Assembly: GCF_004802635.2 (NCBI RefSeq)
Contig: NZ_CP046052.1
Coordinates: 248,001-312,000, forward strand
DNA length: 64,000 nt
From: Methylocystis heyeri
Lineage (GTDB): Bacteria; Pseudomonadota; Alphaproteobacteria; Rhizobiales; Beijerinckiaceae
Direction of reading: 5' to 3'
Part shown: in pieces, positions 40,564 to 49,155 of the stretch
Layout: each line of letters begins with the position of its first letter
How positions within the stretch are numbered: the stretch's first letter is position 1
Made by a program: the position numbers and the translations under genes
Notes under the pieces: generated by a model
What the model was told of the DNA's origin: nothing
Database searches by the model: none
What the model saw: only the letters and a program-made list of their open reading frames with translations

Positions 40564-41286
40564 ATGCACCAGAGCCAGATACATTATCTTCCTCTTCCGC
40601 CCTTCTTCTATCTGTTTCTGATCGGCGCGCTCGCCCTGGTGTTCTTTCTTATTCAGTTTGGCGTTCTCACATACGCCTACAGGCGCATAGGGCTCAGCGC
40701 GAACTCGGCTCTCCTGTTGCTGATCGCCTCTCTGCTCGGCAGCTATGTCAACATCGCAGTCGCTCGATTGCCGGAAGTGCAAACGCGCGCTCAGGAGGTC
40801 GTGGATTTCTTCGGCGAGCACTATGTCGTTCCAGTTCCGGTCGATTGGCCCGGAACCGTGATCGCGGTCAATGTCGGCGGGGCGGTGATCCCTGCGTTAC
40901 TGTCCCTTTACCTCATCCTTCGCAACCGCATCTGGATCGTCGGTCCGATCGCGATCGGCATCGTCGGCGCCATCGTGTACGTCTTGGCGAGTCCCGTGCC
41001 CGGCGTCGGAATAACGGTTCCCTTCTTTATCCCGTTGCTCGCCGCCGCTGTCGTGTCGCTTGTTCTATCCTGGGAGCGCGCGGCTCCTTTGGCCTATGTC
41101 GCCGGCAGTCTCGGCACGCTCATCGGAGCCGACCTGATGCATCTTCCGCAAATCGAAGAGATCGGCGCCCCGATCGCTTCGATCGGCGGCGCAGGCACAT
41201 TCGACAGCGTTTTTCTCACCGGCGTGCTTGCTGTTCTTCTCGCGGGAATCCCATCTGGCTGGGGACATCGGTCGACGGCGTATTAG
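40564..41286 (+). CDS. DUF1614 membrane protein
   Basis: 240 residues from ATG 40564, with AGAGG upstream. It has six or more hydrophobic helices, beginning YLPLPPFFYLFLIGALALVFFLIQFGVLTYAYRRIG and including WPGTVIAVNVGGAVIPALLSLYLILRNR, characteristic of DUF1614. The conserved GADLMHLP and GAGTFDSVFLTGVLAVLLA near the C-terminus are also typical. Function unknown. It follows the TAXI protein by 139 bases on the same strand. Confidence 0.87.
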   Translation: MHQSQIHYLPLPPFFYLFLIGALALVFFLIQFGVLTYAYRRIGLSANSALLLLIASLLGSYVNIAVARLPEVQTRAQEVVDFFGEHYVVPVPVDWPGTVIAVNVGGAVIPALLSLYLILRNRIWIVGPIAIGIVGAIVYVLASPVPGVGITVPFFIPLLAAAVVSLVLSWERAAPLAYVAGSLGTLIGADLMHLPQIEEIGAPIASIGGAGTFDSVFLTGVLAVLLAGIPSGWGHRSTAY

Positions 41287-41309
41287 CGCTCGAGAAACCT
41301 CCGGGGGAG

Positions 41310-41333
41310 GAGGGCGCGCAGGCGAACGCCCTC
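41310..41333. terminator. hairpin between convergent genes
   Basis: GAGGGCG (41310-41316) pairs with CGCCCTC (41327-41333) across a ten-base loop, between the DUF1614 and manganese catalase stops. No U-tract follows, so termination is only probable. Confidence 0.35.
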
Positions 41334-41341
41334 TCGCAATA

Positions 41342-42208
41342 TCAAGGCGACATGCGCCCGGAACCTGTGTCGGTTCCAGTCGTCGCGTCGGATTCGGTTC
41401 GCATGGAAAAACTCTCGAGGTCTCGTTGTTCGGTCTGGCTGAGCTGCACGGAAGCGAAACCCGTTCCGCCGTCGAGTGGAAGATTCGCCTCGATATCGTC
41501 GAGTCTGCGCCAACCGTTCCCCTTGTTCCATGGCCCTTCGCAATCGCCTTCCCCGCGTGACGCATTGACATATAGATCCGCGAATTGCGGCATTCCGGGG
41601 AGCTTGCCGGGAGGGAAATTGTTCTCGATCGAGTAGAGCGCTTTTTCGAACGACTTCTGATGCGCGATTTCGCGGGTCATGAGAAAGCCCAGGGCTTCCT
41701 TCACTCCCGGGTCCTCGGTGATGTTGATGAGGCGCTCATAAATTATCTTGGCCCGGCTTTCCGCCGCAATGTCGGAACGCAGATCGCTGGCCGGGTCTCC
41801 GATCGTGTCGATATAACCGGCGTTCCATGGCACGCCGGAAGAATTCGTCAGCCCCGGCCCTCCGCCGTAGAGCAGCGATTGCGTATGGCTGTCGCCCCCT
41901 TGCGTCAGCGACCTGTAAAGATCGGCCTCGGCCTGGCGCGCCTCCGCCAGTTCGCCTTTGACGCCTTTGTTCAGCATGGACACGACGCTGCCGATGATCT
42001 CGAGATGGGAGAGCTCTTCCGTGGCGATATCCAGAAGCATGTCCTTGCGTCCGGCGTCCTCTTCCGAAAGCGCCTGGGTGAAGTAGCGCATCGCAGCCGC
42101 CAACTCCCCGTGAGGGCCGCCGAACTGTTCCAGAATAAGGCTCGCAAGGACCGGATTGGCCTCGGAAACGCGAACGGTGTACTGCAGCTTCTTGTTGTGC
42201 GTGAACAT
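41342..42208 (-). CDS. manganese catalase
   Basis: 288 residues from ATG 42208 with GAGAGGG upstream. It matches non-haem Mn catalases: LASLILEQFGGPHGELAAAMRYFTQAL (Glu ligand), DIATEELSHLEIIG (Glu/His ligands), AESRAKIIYERLIN and FLMTREIAHQKSFEKAL (Glu and His ligands), then the FSIENNFPPGKLPG-like segment YSIENNFPPGKLPGMP. It disproportionates hydrogen peroxide in the cytoplasm using a dimanganese centre. Stand-alone gene. Confidence 0.95.
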   Translation of the reverse strand: MFTHNKKLQYTVRVSEANPVLASLILEQFGGPHGELAAAMRYFTQALSEEDAGRKDMLLDIATEELSHLEIIGSVVSMLNKGVKGELAEARQAEADLYRSLTQGGDSHTQSLLYGGGPGLTNSSGVPWNAGYIDTIGDPASDLRSDIAAESRAKIIYERLINITEDPGVKEALGFLMTREIAHQKSFEKALYSIENNFPPGKLPGMPQFADLYVNASRGEGDCEGPWNKGNGWRRLDDIEANLPLDGGTGFASVQLSQTEQRDLESFSMRTESDATTGTDTGSGRMSP

Positions 42209-42585
42209 GGGGGACCCTCTCCGCGCCGCCTTGGATCTCTCGGCGACGCCATGAACTCGGCCGCGCCTGCGCAAAGGGCGCGCGACGCGCTCTTACAACG
42301 CTGCTTTGAAATGGTCGTTCCTCGGAATCGCTTCGGAAATCAGCCGGCTCCGGGTCGTATTCGTCAAAGCCCTGGCTTCAGCGAAATCATTCCCACGCTC
42401 CTGCTTCGGTTCCGCATGGACATGCTCGCGAGCGGTAATCCATATTTGGTTCTCAATCGGCTCGGTCGCGGTGTTTCAGGCTCCTACGCGCAACTCCTAA
42501 CTACATTGAAGCGGATGCATTCGATTGCAAGCCGGGTTATTGGTGAGGCGACCGCCAATTAATTTGCAACGAACGGTGTGAAGTA
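42209..42585. other. intergenic region, 377 bases
   Basis: Divergent gap between manganese catalase and the ATP-grasp gene that opens the exopolysaccharide cluster. GC drops towards 42480-42585, where promoter elements for the ATP-grasp gene are expected. I recognised no gene, repeat or clear -35/-10 pair. Confidence 0.3.
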
Positions 42586-43845
42586 ATGACAGACCGGTCT
42601 TCTCTCATCGGACGAGACGTCGCCGCAATCGTCATAGACGGATCGCAGAATGCGTTGTCGGTGGCGCGCAGCCTGACCAGCCTGGGCGCACGCGTCTATT
42701 GCCTCTCCGAACCGCATGAACCCGTGCGCTATTCGAAAGGCGTGACGCGAATTGCCGAGGGCGGCGCCAATGCGGCGTCATGGGAACGTTTCCTGCTCGG
42801 CCCGGAGTCGGAGTGGCTGCGCGGTGCGTTGCTGCTCGCGTGCAGCGATCAGGCGATAGAATTTCTGGCCAAGAAGGCCGGCGATCTGTCGAAGAAGTTC
42901 GTTCTGGAAGAGGGAGAGCCCGAGACCCGCCTGCTGCTGCTCGACAAGTTCAGAACCTACCGCCACGCCCGGGACGCGGGCATTCCCACAGTGAAGTTCG
43001 AATATGTAAGATCTTTTTCCGATATGAAAAAAGCATCCGGCGCCTTTCAATTTCCCGTGGTCCTCAAACCGATCCATTCTCCCGACGCAGATCGGCTGGG
43101 CGGCAAGATCGTGATCGCCGATGACGAGGACGAATTCCTGCGGCTCGCGCCCCTGCTCGAAAAAGGAGTGCAGGCGGTCGCCATGGAGTTCATCCCTGGA
43201 GGAGACGACCAGCTCTGCAGCTATTACGCTTATCTGGACGAGAAAGGACATGCGCTGGCCGAGTTCACCAAGCGCGTCGTTCGTCGTTCCCCGATTCATA
43301 CCGGCAGCGTGAGCTATCACGTGACGGACTGGAACCCCGAGGCCGCCGCGCTGGGCCGGCGATTGTTTGCAAGTCTGAAGTTGAAAGGCATAGGCAATGT
43401 CGAATTCAAGCGCGATCCGCGCGACGGGCAACTCAAAATCATCGAGGTCAATGCGCGCTTCACGCTCGGGGACCCTCTTCTCGTCAGGAGCGGCGTCGAT
43501 CTGACGGCTATCACGGTTGCGCGTCTGACGGGACAGCCGACGCCCCCGCCCGCAGACTACGAGAAAGGCCTCGTGCTTTGGATTCCCATGGAGGATTTTC
43601 GCACCTTCCTGCAACTCTGGAGAAGGAAGGAGATCGGCTGGGGCAAATGGCTGGCCGAGATCTCCCGGGCGCGCGTCTTCCCCTATTTTTCCTGGCGCGA
43701 TCCCGCGCCCAGCTTGCGGCACAACGTCGGGCGAGCGGTGTTCGTCTTCAGCAGCTGGATCCGCCTGGCAAAACGCGCCCTCACGCCTCCTGCGCTGGAG
43801 AGCCGCGCCACTCGTTCAGCGGCAGATAGGTCTCGCGCTCCGTGA
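42586..43845 (+). CDS. ATP-grasp carboxylate-amine ligase
   Basis: 419 residues. An N-terminal Rossmann-like domain (VAAIVIDGSQNALSVARSLTSLGARVYCLSEPH) is followed by an ATP-grasp domain: FQFPVVLKPIHSPDADRLGGK (ATP-binding loop), VAMEFIPGGDDQLCSYYAYLD, GNVEFKRDPRDGQLKIIEVNARF (metal ligands Glu and Asn). It resembles the D-aspartate ligase/carbamoyl-phosphate-like group often found in polysaccharide clusters, where it may add an amino acid to a sugar. The last 65 bases overlap the convergent glycosyltransferase gene. Confidence 0.85.
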   Translation: MTDRSSLIGRDVAAIVIDGSQNALSVARSLTSLGARVYCLSEPHEPVRYSKGVTRIAEGGANAASWERFLLGPESEWLRGALLLACSDQAIEFLAKKAGDLSKKFVLEEGEPETRLLLLDKFRTYRHARDAGIPTVKFEYVRSFSDMKKASGAFQFPVVLKPIHSPDADRLGGKIVIADDEDEFLRLAPLLEKGVQAVAMEFIPGGDDQLCSYYAYLDEKGHALAEFTKRVVRRSPIHTGSVSYHVTDWNPEAAALGRRLFASLKLKGIGNVEFKRDPRDGQLKIIEVNARFTLGDPLLVRSGVDLTAITVARLTGQPTPPPADYEKGLVLWIPMEDFRTFLQLWRRKEIGWGKWLAEISRARVFPYFSWRDPAPSLRHNVGRAVFVFSSWIRLAKRALTPPALESRATRSAADRSRAP

Positions 43846-44521
43846 CGCTATGCAACGCCCATGTGGCCGCCATCAGAAGCGGTCGCGCGAGAGGCAGGGC
43901 GCTCAATTCTGCAAGTGCCGCTTTGCGGCGTTTGCTCTTCGTGCCTCCCGACAGAGAGCCGTCGCGGACGCGATAATGCGTGAGAGGCTCGGGGACGCGC
44001 CATTTTTCGACTTCGTCGAGAGTGGCGATCCACCAAGCCCCGTCTTCCCCGACCCAGAGGTCGGGGTCGAACGGACGACGCAGCATGATTTCGCGCCTGA
44101 CCATCCAGGAACTCGTCATCGGTATATTTCTGGCGAGCGCATAGGCGAAAACGGCGCCGCTCTCGGTCATCAGCATGTGATCGACGCCGACGAAGTCACG
44201 CTCGCCCCGTTCCATGACATTCAATTGCTTCTCGATCTTGGTCGGCAGCCAGACGTCGTCGCCGTCCAGAAATGCGACGAATTCTGTTTTGGCGGCGGCG
44301 ATTCCGCTGTTGCGGCAGGCGCCCGGAGGGCCGACCGGACGGCGCAAGATCTCAACCCCTGGAAAAGGAACGCATAGCTCCTCGATCCAGGTGTTTGCTT
44401 CCTCCGCCACCACAATGATGTCGCATGCCGCAGTCTGGCTGACGACCGAGGCCAGAGCATCCGTCACGAACGGCCGCTCCGCGTCCGTCATGCAGGTGAC
44501 TATAGCCGTGGCTTCGCTCAT
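43781..44521 (-). CDS. family 2 glycosyltransferase
   Basis: 246 residues of GT-A fold: AIVTCMTDAERPFVTDALASVVSQT at the start, GACRNSGIAAAKTEFVAFLDGDDVWLP with the DGDD metal/nucleotide motif, and WVGEDGAWWIATL where ED could be the catalytic base region. It probably transfers a sugar from a nucleotide donor in exopolysaccharide assembly. Convergent with and overlapping the ATP-grasp gene by 65 bases. It lies 55 bases after the LuxR-type regulator stop in the same direction. Confidence 0.88.
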   Translation of the reverse strand: MSEATAIVTCMTDAERPFVTDALASVVSQTAACDIIVVAEEANTWIEELCVPFPGVEILRRPVGPPGACRNSGIAAAKTEFVAFLDGDDVWLPTKIEKQLNVMERGERDFVGVDHMLMTESGAVFAYALARNIPMTSSWMVRREIMLRRPFDPDLWVGEDGAWWIATLDEVEKWRVPEPLTHYRVRDGSLSGGTKSKRRKAALAELSALPLARPLLMAATWALHSVTERETYLPLNEWRGSPAQEA

Positions 44522-44576
44522 CTTCGCGTTTCTCCGGCGATTGAGGGAGAGCCGAGCGGGATGCCCATATCCCCGC

Positions 44577-45407
44577 TCAGCTCGGCTGGAGCTCGCTCTC
44601 GAGAGCCGGCGTCGATGATGGGCCGCGATCCAGCCTTGCCGCCGACGGCGCCGAAAGCTGGCTCGGCGGACCTGCTGTATGGGAGCCTTGGTTCAGCGCC
44701 CACACCGCCGCCTGCGTTCGGTTTTTCAATCCGAGCTTGCGGAAGATGGCTTTGACGTGAACCTTGACTGTGGCCTCGGCGATATCGACCTTCCTGGCGA
44801 TCATCTTGTTCGAGTCTCCCACGATCAGACAGGACAGGATTCGCTTCTCCTGCGCCGAAAGTTGCGGGAACGACGCCGGCGGCCTTGGATCGAAGGGAGG
44901 GTGGGGCGCACACACCAGATCGAGTTCCGGCTTCGGCGACGATATCTGTTCCGTTCCAGTTTCCGCCAGCCAGCTTTCTTCACATTTGAGCAAGTGGGAA
45001 AGCATGCCTTGGGGAACGACGGTTTCTCCGAGCATGACCAGCTCTATCGTCTTGAGAAGGGCGTCGGAAGTGGCGTCCTTCGTCAAGCAGGCGTTGGCGC
45101 CGGCCTGCAGCGCCGAGACGATCTCCAGAGGTTTCTCCTGTTCGGTAATGATGACGGAATAGCCGTTGTGCTGTTGATCTTTATAGAGATTCAGTTGGCC
45201 TGCTGTTTCTTCGGCGTCGAGTCCGGCGCCCAGAACCAGGAGACTGATTTCAGTTTGTCTCAAACAGCTCATGACCTCGATGTCCAATATGGACGTAGAG
45301 GCGACTACTTCGTATCTTTCTGATGATAAAATGCGAGAGAGTCCTTCACGAAAAAGACTGTTCTTCGCGATGATAATTGTGGGGATTTTACTCTTGAACT
45401 TGGCCAC
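44577..45407 (-). CDS. NarL/FixJ-type regulator with receiver lacking the phospho-aspartate
   Basis: 276 residues. The N-terminal 130 residues have a receiver-like fold (PTIIIAKNSLFREGLSRILSS, then ISLLVLGAGLDAEE, VIITEQEK, ALQAGANACLTKDATSDALLKTI). The aspartate expected at the end of strand 3 is Gly60 (LLVLG), so phosphorylation there is impossible. The lysine of the conserved KD/KP turn remains. A LuxR helix-turn-helix occupies about 183-245 (LSAQEKRILSCLIVGDSNKMIARKVDIAEATVKVHVKAIFRKLGLKNRTQAAVWAL). It sits inside the polysaccharide cluster and probably regulates it without a kinase. Confidence 0.88.
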   Translation of the reverse strand: MAKFKSKIPTIIIAKNSLFREGLSRILSSERYEVVASTSILDIEVMSCLRQTEISLLVLGAGLDAEETAGQLNLYKDQQHNGYSVIITEQEKPLEIVSALQAGANACLTKDATSDALLKTIELVMLGETVVPQGMLSHLLKCEESWLAETGTEQISSPKPELDLVCAPHPPFDPRPPASFPQLSAQEKRILSCLIVGDSNKMIARKVDIAEATVKVHVKAIFRKLGLKNRTQAAVWALNQGSHTAGPPSQLSAPSAARLDRGPSSTPALESELQPS

Positions 45408-45858
45408 AACTACCTCCTTTTAGTAGATTAAAAGATACATTTATGATTGTGCGACGCAAGAGAAAATTTAGTACAATTATTGTGACACGACCATTATCTA
45501 CTACAAAAGACTAATTATTTTAGAGCTATAGCCGGATACTAGAATTGATACGTACGTACTATTTTAGATAAAAAGGTGGTAAATTCGCACGTTTTCCTAA
45601 CAGGCTGTATCCCGCGGTTCTTCCAGCGTTCGGTTCCATTTCGGCTCGGCGCCGCCCTCCCGGCGCGACGTCGGAATGACGAGACGAGCGTAAATCGATA
45701 AATTCTCTGGAGTACCAAATATTCGTCAGCAACGTACGAGTTTCAACGTAGGATTACCTGAAATATTGGTTGACCTCCAAACGGGTTACCGTTCCCTCTT
45801 TTGGATTGTAAGCCGGAGTATCGCTTCTTTTCGTCGTTGCAGGTCGGCTATCATCATC
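45408..45858. promoter_or_regulatory. AT-rich divergent control region with several palindromes
   Basis: About 450 bases between the LuxR-type gene and RraA. The first 200 bases are strongly AT-rich. Visible elements are TAGTAGAT (45421-45428) inverted as ATCTACTA (45496-45503), the palindrome ACAAT-T-ATTGT (45473-45483), and the self-complementary TACGTACGTA (45549-45558), with a related AACGTACGA at 45731-45739. TACGTA recurs upstream of the export lipoprotein gene at 60556-60571. No gene is convincing; a TTG-started extension of RraA from 45766 is possible but lacks family similarity. Confidence 0.45.
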
Positions 45859-46653
45859 ATGAGTTCAATCCACTGGAGCATCGCCGTGACGGAGATCCTT
45901 GCGCAGTCCAAGTCTCACTTCCCACAGCAATCCAGTGGAGGAGTGGCTCCGCCCCGGTCGGCAAAAATCCATCTCGGGCCGGGTTTCCGCATAAGGTCCA
46001 ACTTCGCACGGCCGTCGAGGGATCTGCTGGAAGCTTTCGCCGGGGTGGAGGTCGCCGACCTCTCCGATCAGATGAACCGGCTCTACGCCATTTCGGCTGA
46101 AATCAAGCCGATTTCCTCCGCGGAGAGCAGGCTGGTCGGGCCGGCTTGCACGGTGAGGGTGTTCCCGGGCGACAATCTCATGGTGCACAAGGCGCTCGAC
46201 ATCGCGAAGCCGGGGGATGTCATAGTCGTCGACGCCCACGCTTCCCCTTTGAACGCCGTGCTCGGCGACATGATCTGCACCAAGGCCAAGCATCGCGGCG
46301 TCGCAGGGTTCATCGTGGACGGCTATGTCCGGGACGTCGAGGACATCTGCAGTCGGGATCTGCCTGTCTTTGCGCGAGGCGCCACTCCGGTCGGCCCCCT
46401 GCATCGCGGGCCGGGGGAAATAAATTACGCTATCTGCTGCGGCGGGGTCGTCGTTCAGCCCGGCGATATTGTCGTGGCGGACGCCAGCGGCGTCGTCGTC
46501 ATGCCTGCCGCTCATGCGGAGAGCGTGCTCCAACGCCTCATGGAATATTTGGAGCGAAGCGCCGACTACCGGAAAAGCCTGGAAAAAGGCTCGTTCTCCA
46601 ACGCGTGGGTGGACGATGTACTGGCGGGCCTCGGATGGAGCGAAGCGGAATGA
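45859..46653 (+). CDS. RraA family protein (HMG/oxaloacetate aldolase-like)
   Basis: 264 residues from ATG 45859; the start is uncertain because no good ribosome site is seen. The core matches the RraA/4-hydroxy-4-methyl-2-oxoglutarate aldolase fold: VADLSDQMNRLYAIS, GPACTVRVFPGDNLMVHKALDIAKPGDVIVVD, VLGDMICTKAKHRGVAGFIVDGYVRDVEDI (with the GxxxD and RD active-site signatures) and GDIVVADASGVVVMP. It may be an aldolase or decarboxylase acting on pyruvate-derived acids. The next gene is a DUF1932 dehydrogenase, often paired with RraA-like proteins. Confidence 0.82.
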   Translation: MSSIHWSIAVTEILAQSKSHFPQQSSGGVAPPRSAKIHLGPGFRIRSNFARPSRDLLEAFAGVEVADLSDQMNRLYAISAEIKPISSAESRLVGPACTVRVFPGDNLMVHKALDIAKPGDVIVVDAHASPLNAVLGDMICTKAKHRGVAGFIVDGYVRDVEDICSRDLPVFARGATPVGPLHRGPGEINYAICCGGVVVQPGDIVVADASGVVVMPAAHAESVLQRLMEYLERSADYRKSLEKGSFSNAWVDDVLAGLGWSEAE

Positions 46654-46782
46654 GTTTCTAAAACCTGTCGGTCATTCCGATGTCTCTCGATCTCGGCGAG
46701 AGCCGAACGGCGGCGCTCGCCGGGCGTGTTTTCGCGTCGGCGGACCATTTCGCTCAAAGTTTGACCGCGGAGCCTCATCGGC

Positions 46783-47706
46783 ATGACGAAGGTAGCGCTC
46801 ATCTCGCCTGGGTCGCTTGGCGCGGCGGTCGGAAAAGCCCTTGCGGAACAGGGTCATCTCGTCTGCTGCGCCGTCGCCGGAAGAAGCGCGGCGACGAGCG
46901 CGCGCGCAGCGGATGCGGGCTTCGAACTGCATCCCTCCCTCGACAGCATGCTGGCGGGAAGCGACTTTATCCTGTCTCTCGCCACTCCCGCCGAGGCGAT
47001 CAACGTATGCGTCGAGGTGGCCGCGGCGCTCGAGCGCCTGCGCGGAGCGGGTGTTGCCAATAGCGGGAAGAGGGCCGTCTTCATCGACGGCAATTCGATC
47101 TCTCCTTTGACCGCCATGTCGATAGCGGACGCCTTGCGGGACGCAGGCGTGGTTTGCGCGAAGGCTTCCTTTTTCGGTCCCGGCAATCGTCTCACGCGAA
47201 GCAACGTCGTCATGCTCAGCGGCGCGGGCGGCCGGGCTGCGGCCGCACTTTTCAATCCATGCGCCGAGGCGAAATTCATCGGAGAGGATTTCGCCGCCGC
47301 CGCGGCGGTCAAGATGTGCATGTCGATCCTGACCAAAAGCCTGCCGGCTCTCTATCTCGAGTCAATGCAGGCCGCGCGCGCCTCTGGTCAATTCGACGCC
47401 GTCCTCTGGCTTTCGGGACGTCTCTATCCGCAGATATCCGAAATGATGAGCCGGCTTCTCTCGACTTACCCCGCGCATTTCCAGCGGAGGATCGACGAGA
47501 TGCGAGAGATGGAGCAGTGGCTCGAAGAGCTTGCGCTGGCGCCGCCCGTCGCGCGCGCGGCGCGCGCTTCGATAGAGAAGCTCCGGCTCGATCGATATGA
47601 GGGGATCGGTTTTGAGGGTCTTGGCGAAATGCTCGTCACGTTTCTCTCAGCCGACGGCGCGGGGGCGAAACCGGAAGCGGCGGAGGAGGCCATTTGTCGT
47701 GATTGA
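46783..47706 (+). CDS. NAD(P)-dependent dehydrogenase with DUF1932
   Basis: 307 residues. An N-terminal Rossmann domain (KVALISPGSLGAAVGKALAEQGHLVCCAVAGRS) of the 6-phosphogluconate/hydroxyisobutyrate dehydrogenase superfamily is followed by VFIDGNSISPLTAMSIADAL and CAKASFFGPG, then a helical C-terminal DUF1932 domain. The usual GPxxMGxxxA fingerprint is modified (SPGSLGAAVGKAL). Substrate unknown, probably a 2- or 3-hydroxy acid. It follows the RraA-like gene by 129 bases. Confidence 0.85.
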   Translation: MTKVALISPGSLGAAVGKALAEQGHLVCCAVAGRSAATSARAADAGFELHPSLDSMLAGSDFILSLATPAEAINVCVEVAAALERLRGAGVANSGKRAVFIDGNSISPLTAMSIADALRDAGVVCAKASFFGPGNRLTRSNVVMLSGAGGRAAAALFNPCAEAKFIGEDFAAAAAVKMCMSILTKSLPALYLESMQAARASGQFDAVLWLSGRLYPQISEMMSRLLSTYPAHFQRRIDEMREMEQWLEELALAPPVARAARASIEKLRLDRYEGIGFEGLGEMLVTFLSADGAGAKPEAAEEAICRD

Positions 47707-47743
47707 GGCGTCGTGCGGCGCGGCGCAGCCGCTTTCGAAAGAC

Positions 47744-48913
47744 ATGGAGTCAACGCAACCCGTCCTCGGCGGCGCGGTTACGTCACGCGACTTCGTCTCC
47801 ATACAAATTTTGCGCGCGCTGGCGGCGCTGATGGTCGTCGTCTGGCATTCCCATCTTTCGGTCAAGCATTTCGTCCATAGCTACCTGCCGACGGACGACC
47901 GGGAATTCCTCCGCCTGCATTGCCCGAGCGTCTTCAACCACCTCTATTTCGGAGTCGATATTTTCTTCTGCATCAGCGGGTTCATCATGACCATGCTGGT
48001 TGTGCGGGGAGGAGAGGACAGGCCCGGCGTCTTCATATTGCGTCGGGTGACCAGAATCTTTCCCATGTACTGGCTGTTCAGCTTGATCGTTCTGGCGGTC
48101 TGCATGATCAATCCCCGTTTCAGCGTCGCGGGTTTCAGCGGGAACGCCGCAGCGGATTTCAAACATGCGATTTTTTCCCTGCTTCTGCTGCCGGAGGGAC
48201 AGGCCCCCATGCTCGGGGTGGGATGGACCCTGGTTCAGGAAATGGGCTTCTATTTCTCCATTTTCGTTCTGCTGTTGCTGAACGGCGGGAGGTTCGTGGT
48301 CGCTTGGATCGCGCTGATCGCTTCAGTAATGCTGATTGCCGGCCTCGGGGCTGCTCCAGCGCGCGCGGACGGCTTTATAAGCGTATTTTACCCGGAATTC
48401 ATGTTCGGCGCGCTTGCATATAAATTCCACCCTTATGTCTCCGGGCGATGGGCGGCGCTGCAATTGTCGCTGGCCGTGCTGTTCTACGCGCTGCTTTCCG
48501 CCGCATCCGATTTTTGGCCCATCCCCGAAATATCTGAAATCCGCATCGTAGGATGCGGGCTCGTCGGTTTTCTGCTGATTTGCGGCTCAATCGGCATGGA
48601 GCCCCGCCTGAACCGAAGCTTTGCCCGCTTTTTCAAGGCGATCGGCGACAGCTCCTATGTGCTTTACCTCAGCCATTGGCTGGTCCTTTCCTTCCTCGGA
48701 AAAATCGGCGCCGCGCTTTTTCCGGGGCTCGGAGCCGTCGGCGTCGCGGGCTGGCATGTCGCCTCGATTTCTGCCGCCGTGGGCGTCGGCTATGCGATCC
48801 ATCGGCTGGTGGAAAAGCCCCTGAACCTCCGGCTGAGAAAATGGCTGGAGCACACCCGGGCCTCCAGCCTTTTCGGCCGTGGCGCGCGGGCTTTCCTGCC
48901 TGCCGAACGATAG
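47744..48913 (+). CDS. acyltransferase 3 family membrane protein (ExoZ/OafA-like)
   Basis: 389 residues from ATG 47744. Acyltransferase-3 hallmarks are clear: FVSIQILRALAALMVVVWHSH (catalytic His in the first helix), YFGVDIFFCISGFIMTML, ILRRVTRIFPMYWLFSL, SSYVLYLSHWLVLSFL and about ten transmembrane helices. It would O-acylate a sugar during exopolysaccharide assembly, as ExoZ acetylates succinoglycan. A GTG at 47698, overlapping the previous stop, is an alternative start. Confidence 0.9.
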   Translation: MESTQPVLGGAVTSRDFVSIQILRALAALMVVVWHSHLSVKHFVHSYLPTDDREFLRLHCPSVFNHLYFGVDIFFCISGFIMTMLVVRGGEDRPGVFILRRVTRIFPMYWLFSLIVLAVCMINPRFSVAGFSGNAAADFKHAIFSLLLLPEGQAPMLGVGWTLVQEMGFYFSIFVLLLLNGGRFVVAWIALIASVMLIAGLGAAPARADGFISVFYPEFMFGALAYKFHPYVSGRWAALQLSLAVLFYALLSAASDFWPIPEISEIRIVGCGLVGFLLICGSIGMEPRLNRSFARFFKAIGDSSYVLYLSHWLVLSFLGKIGAALFPGLGAVGVAGWHVASISAAVGVGYAIHRLVEKPLNLRLRKWLEHTRASSLFGRGARAFLPAER

Positions 48914-49155
48914 ATATCCGCACCGCTGACAGTGGATGGCGCGCCTGAGAGCATGAGCCTCGCCGCGCAAGTCTCTCCCCCGCGCCTCCGCATCGATCGG
49001 GCAAGCCCTTTATCTCCGAGGGGCTACCGATCATTCAGGGGGCCCGCCAGCCCGGAGGTCGACCGGATTTTGTCCGGCTCAACGGCTCTCTCCGCGCGGC
49101 TCGAGGGGTATCTTACGAGCGCGCCGCGCACTGCCGCCAGCGCCGGGACGGAGGC

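Noticed and set aside
39063-41286. TRAP transporter operon (TAXI protein plus membrane subunit)
   Set aside because: The neighbouring membrane protein is DUF1614, not a TRAP DctM/DctQ subunit, and the TAXI protein has its own membrane helices.
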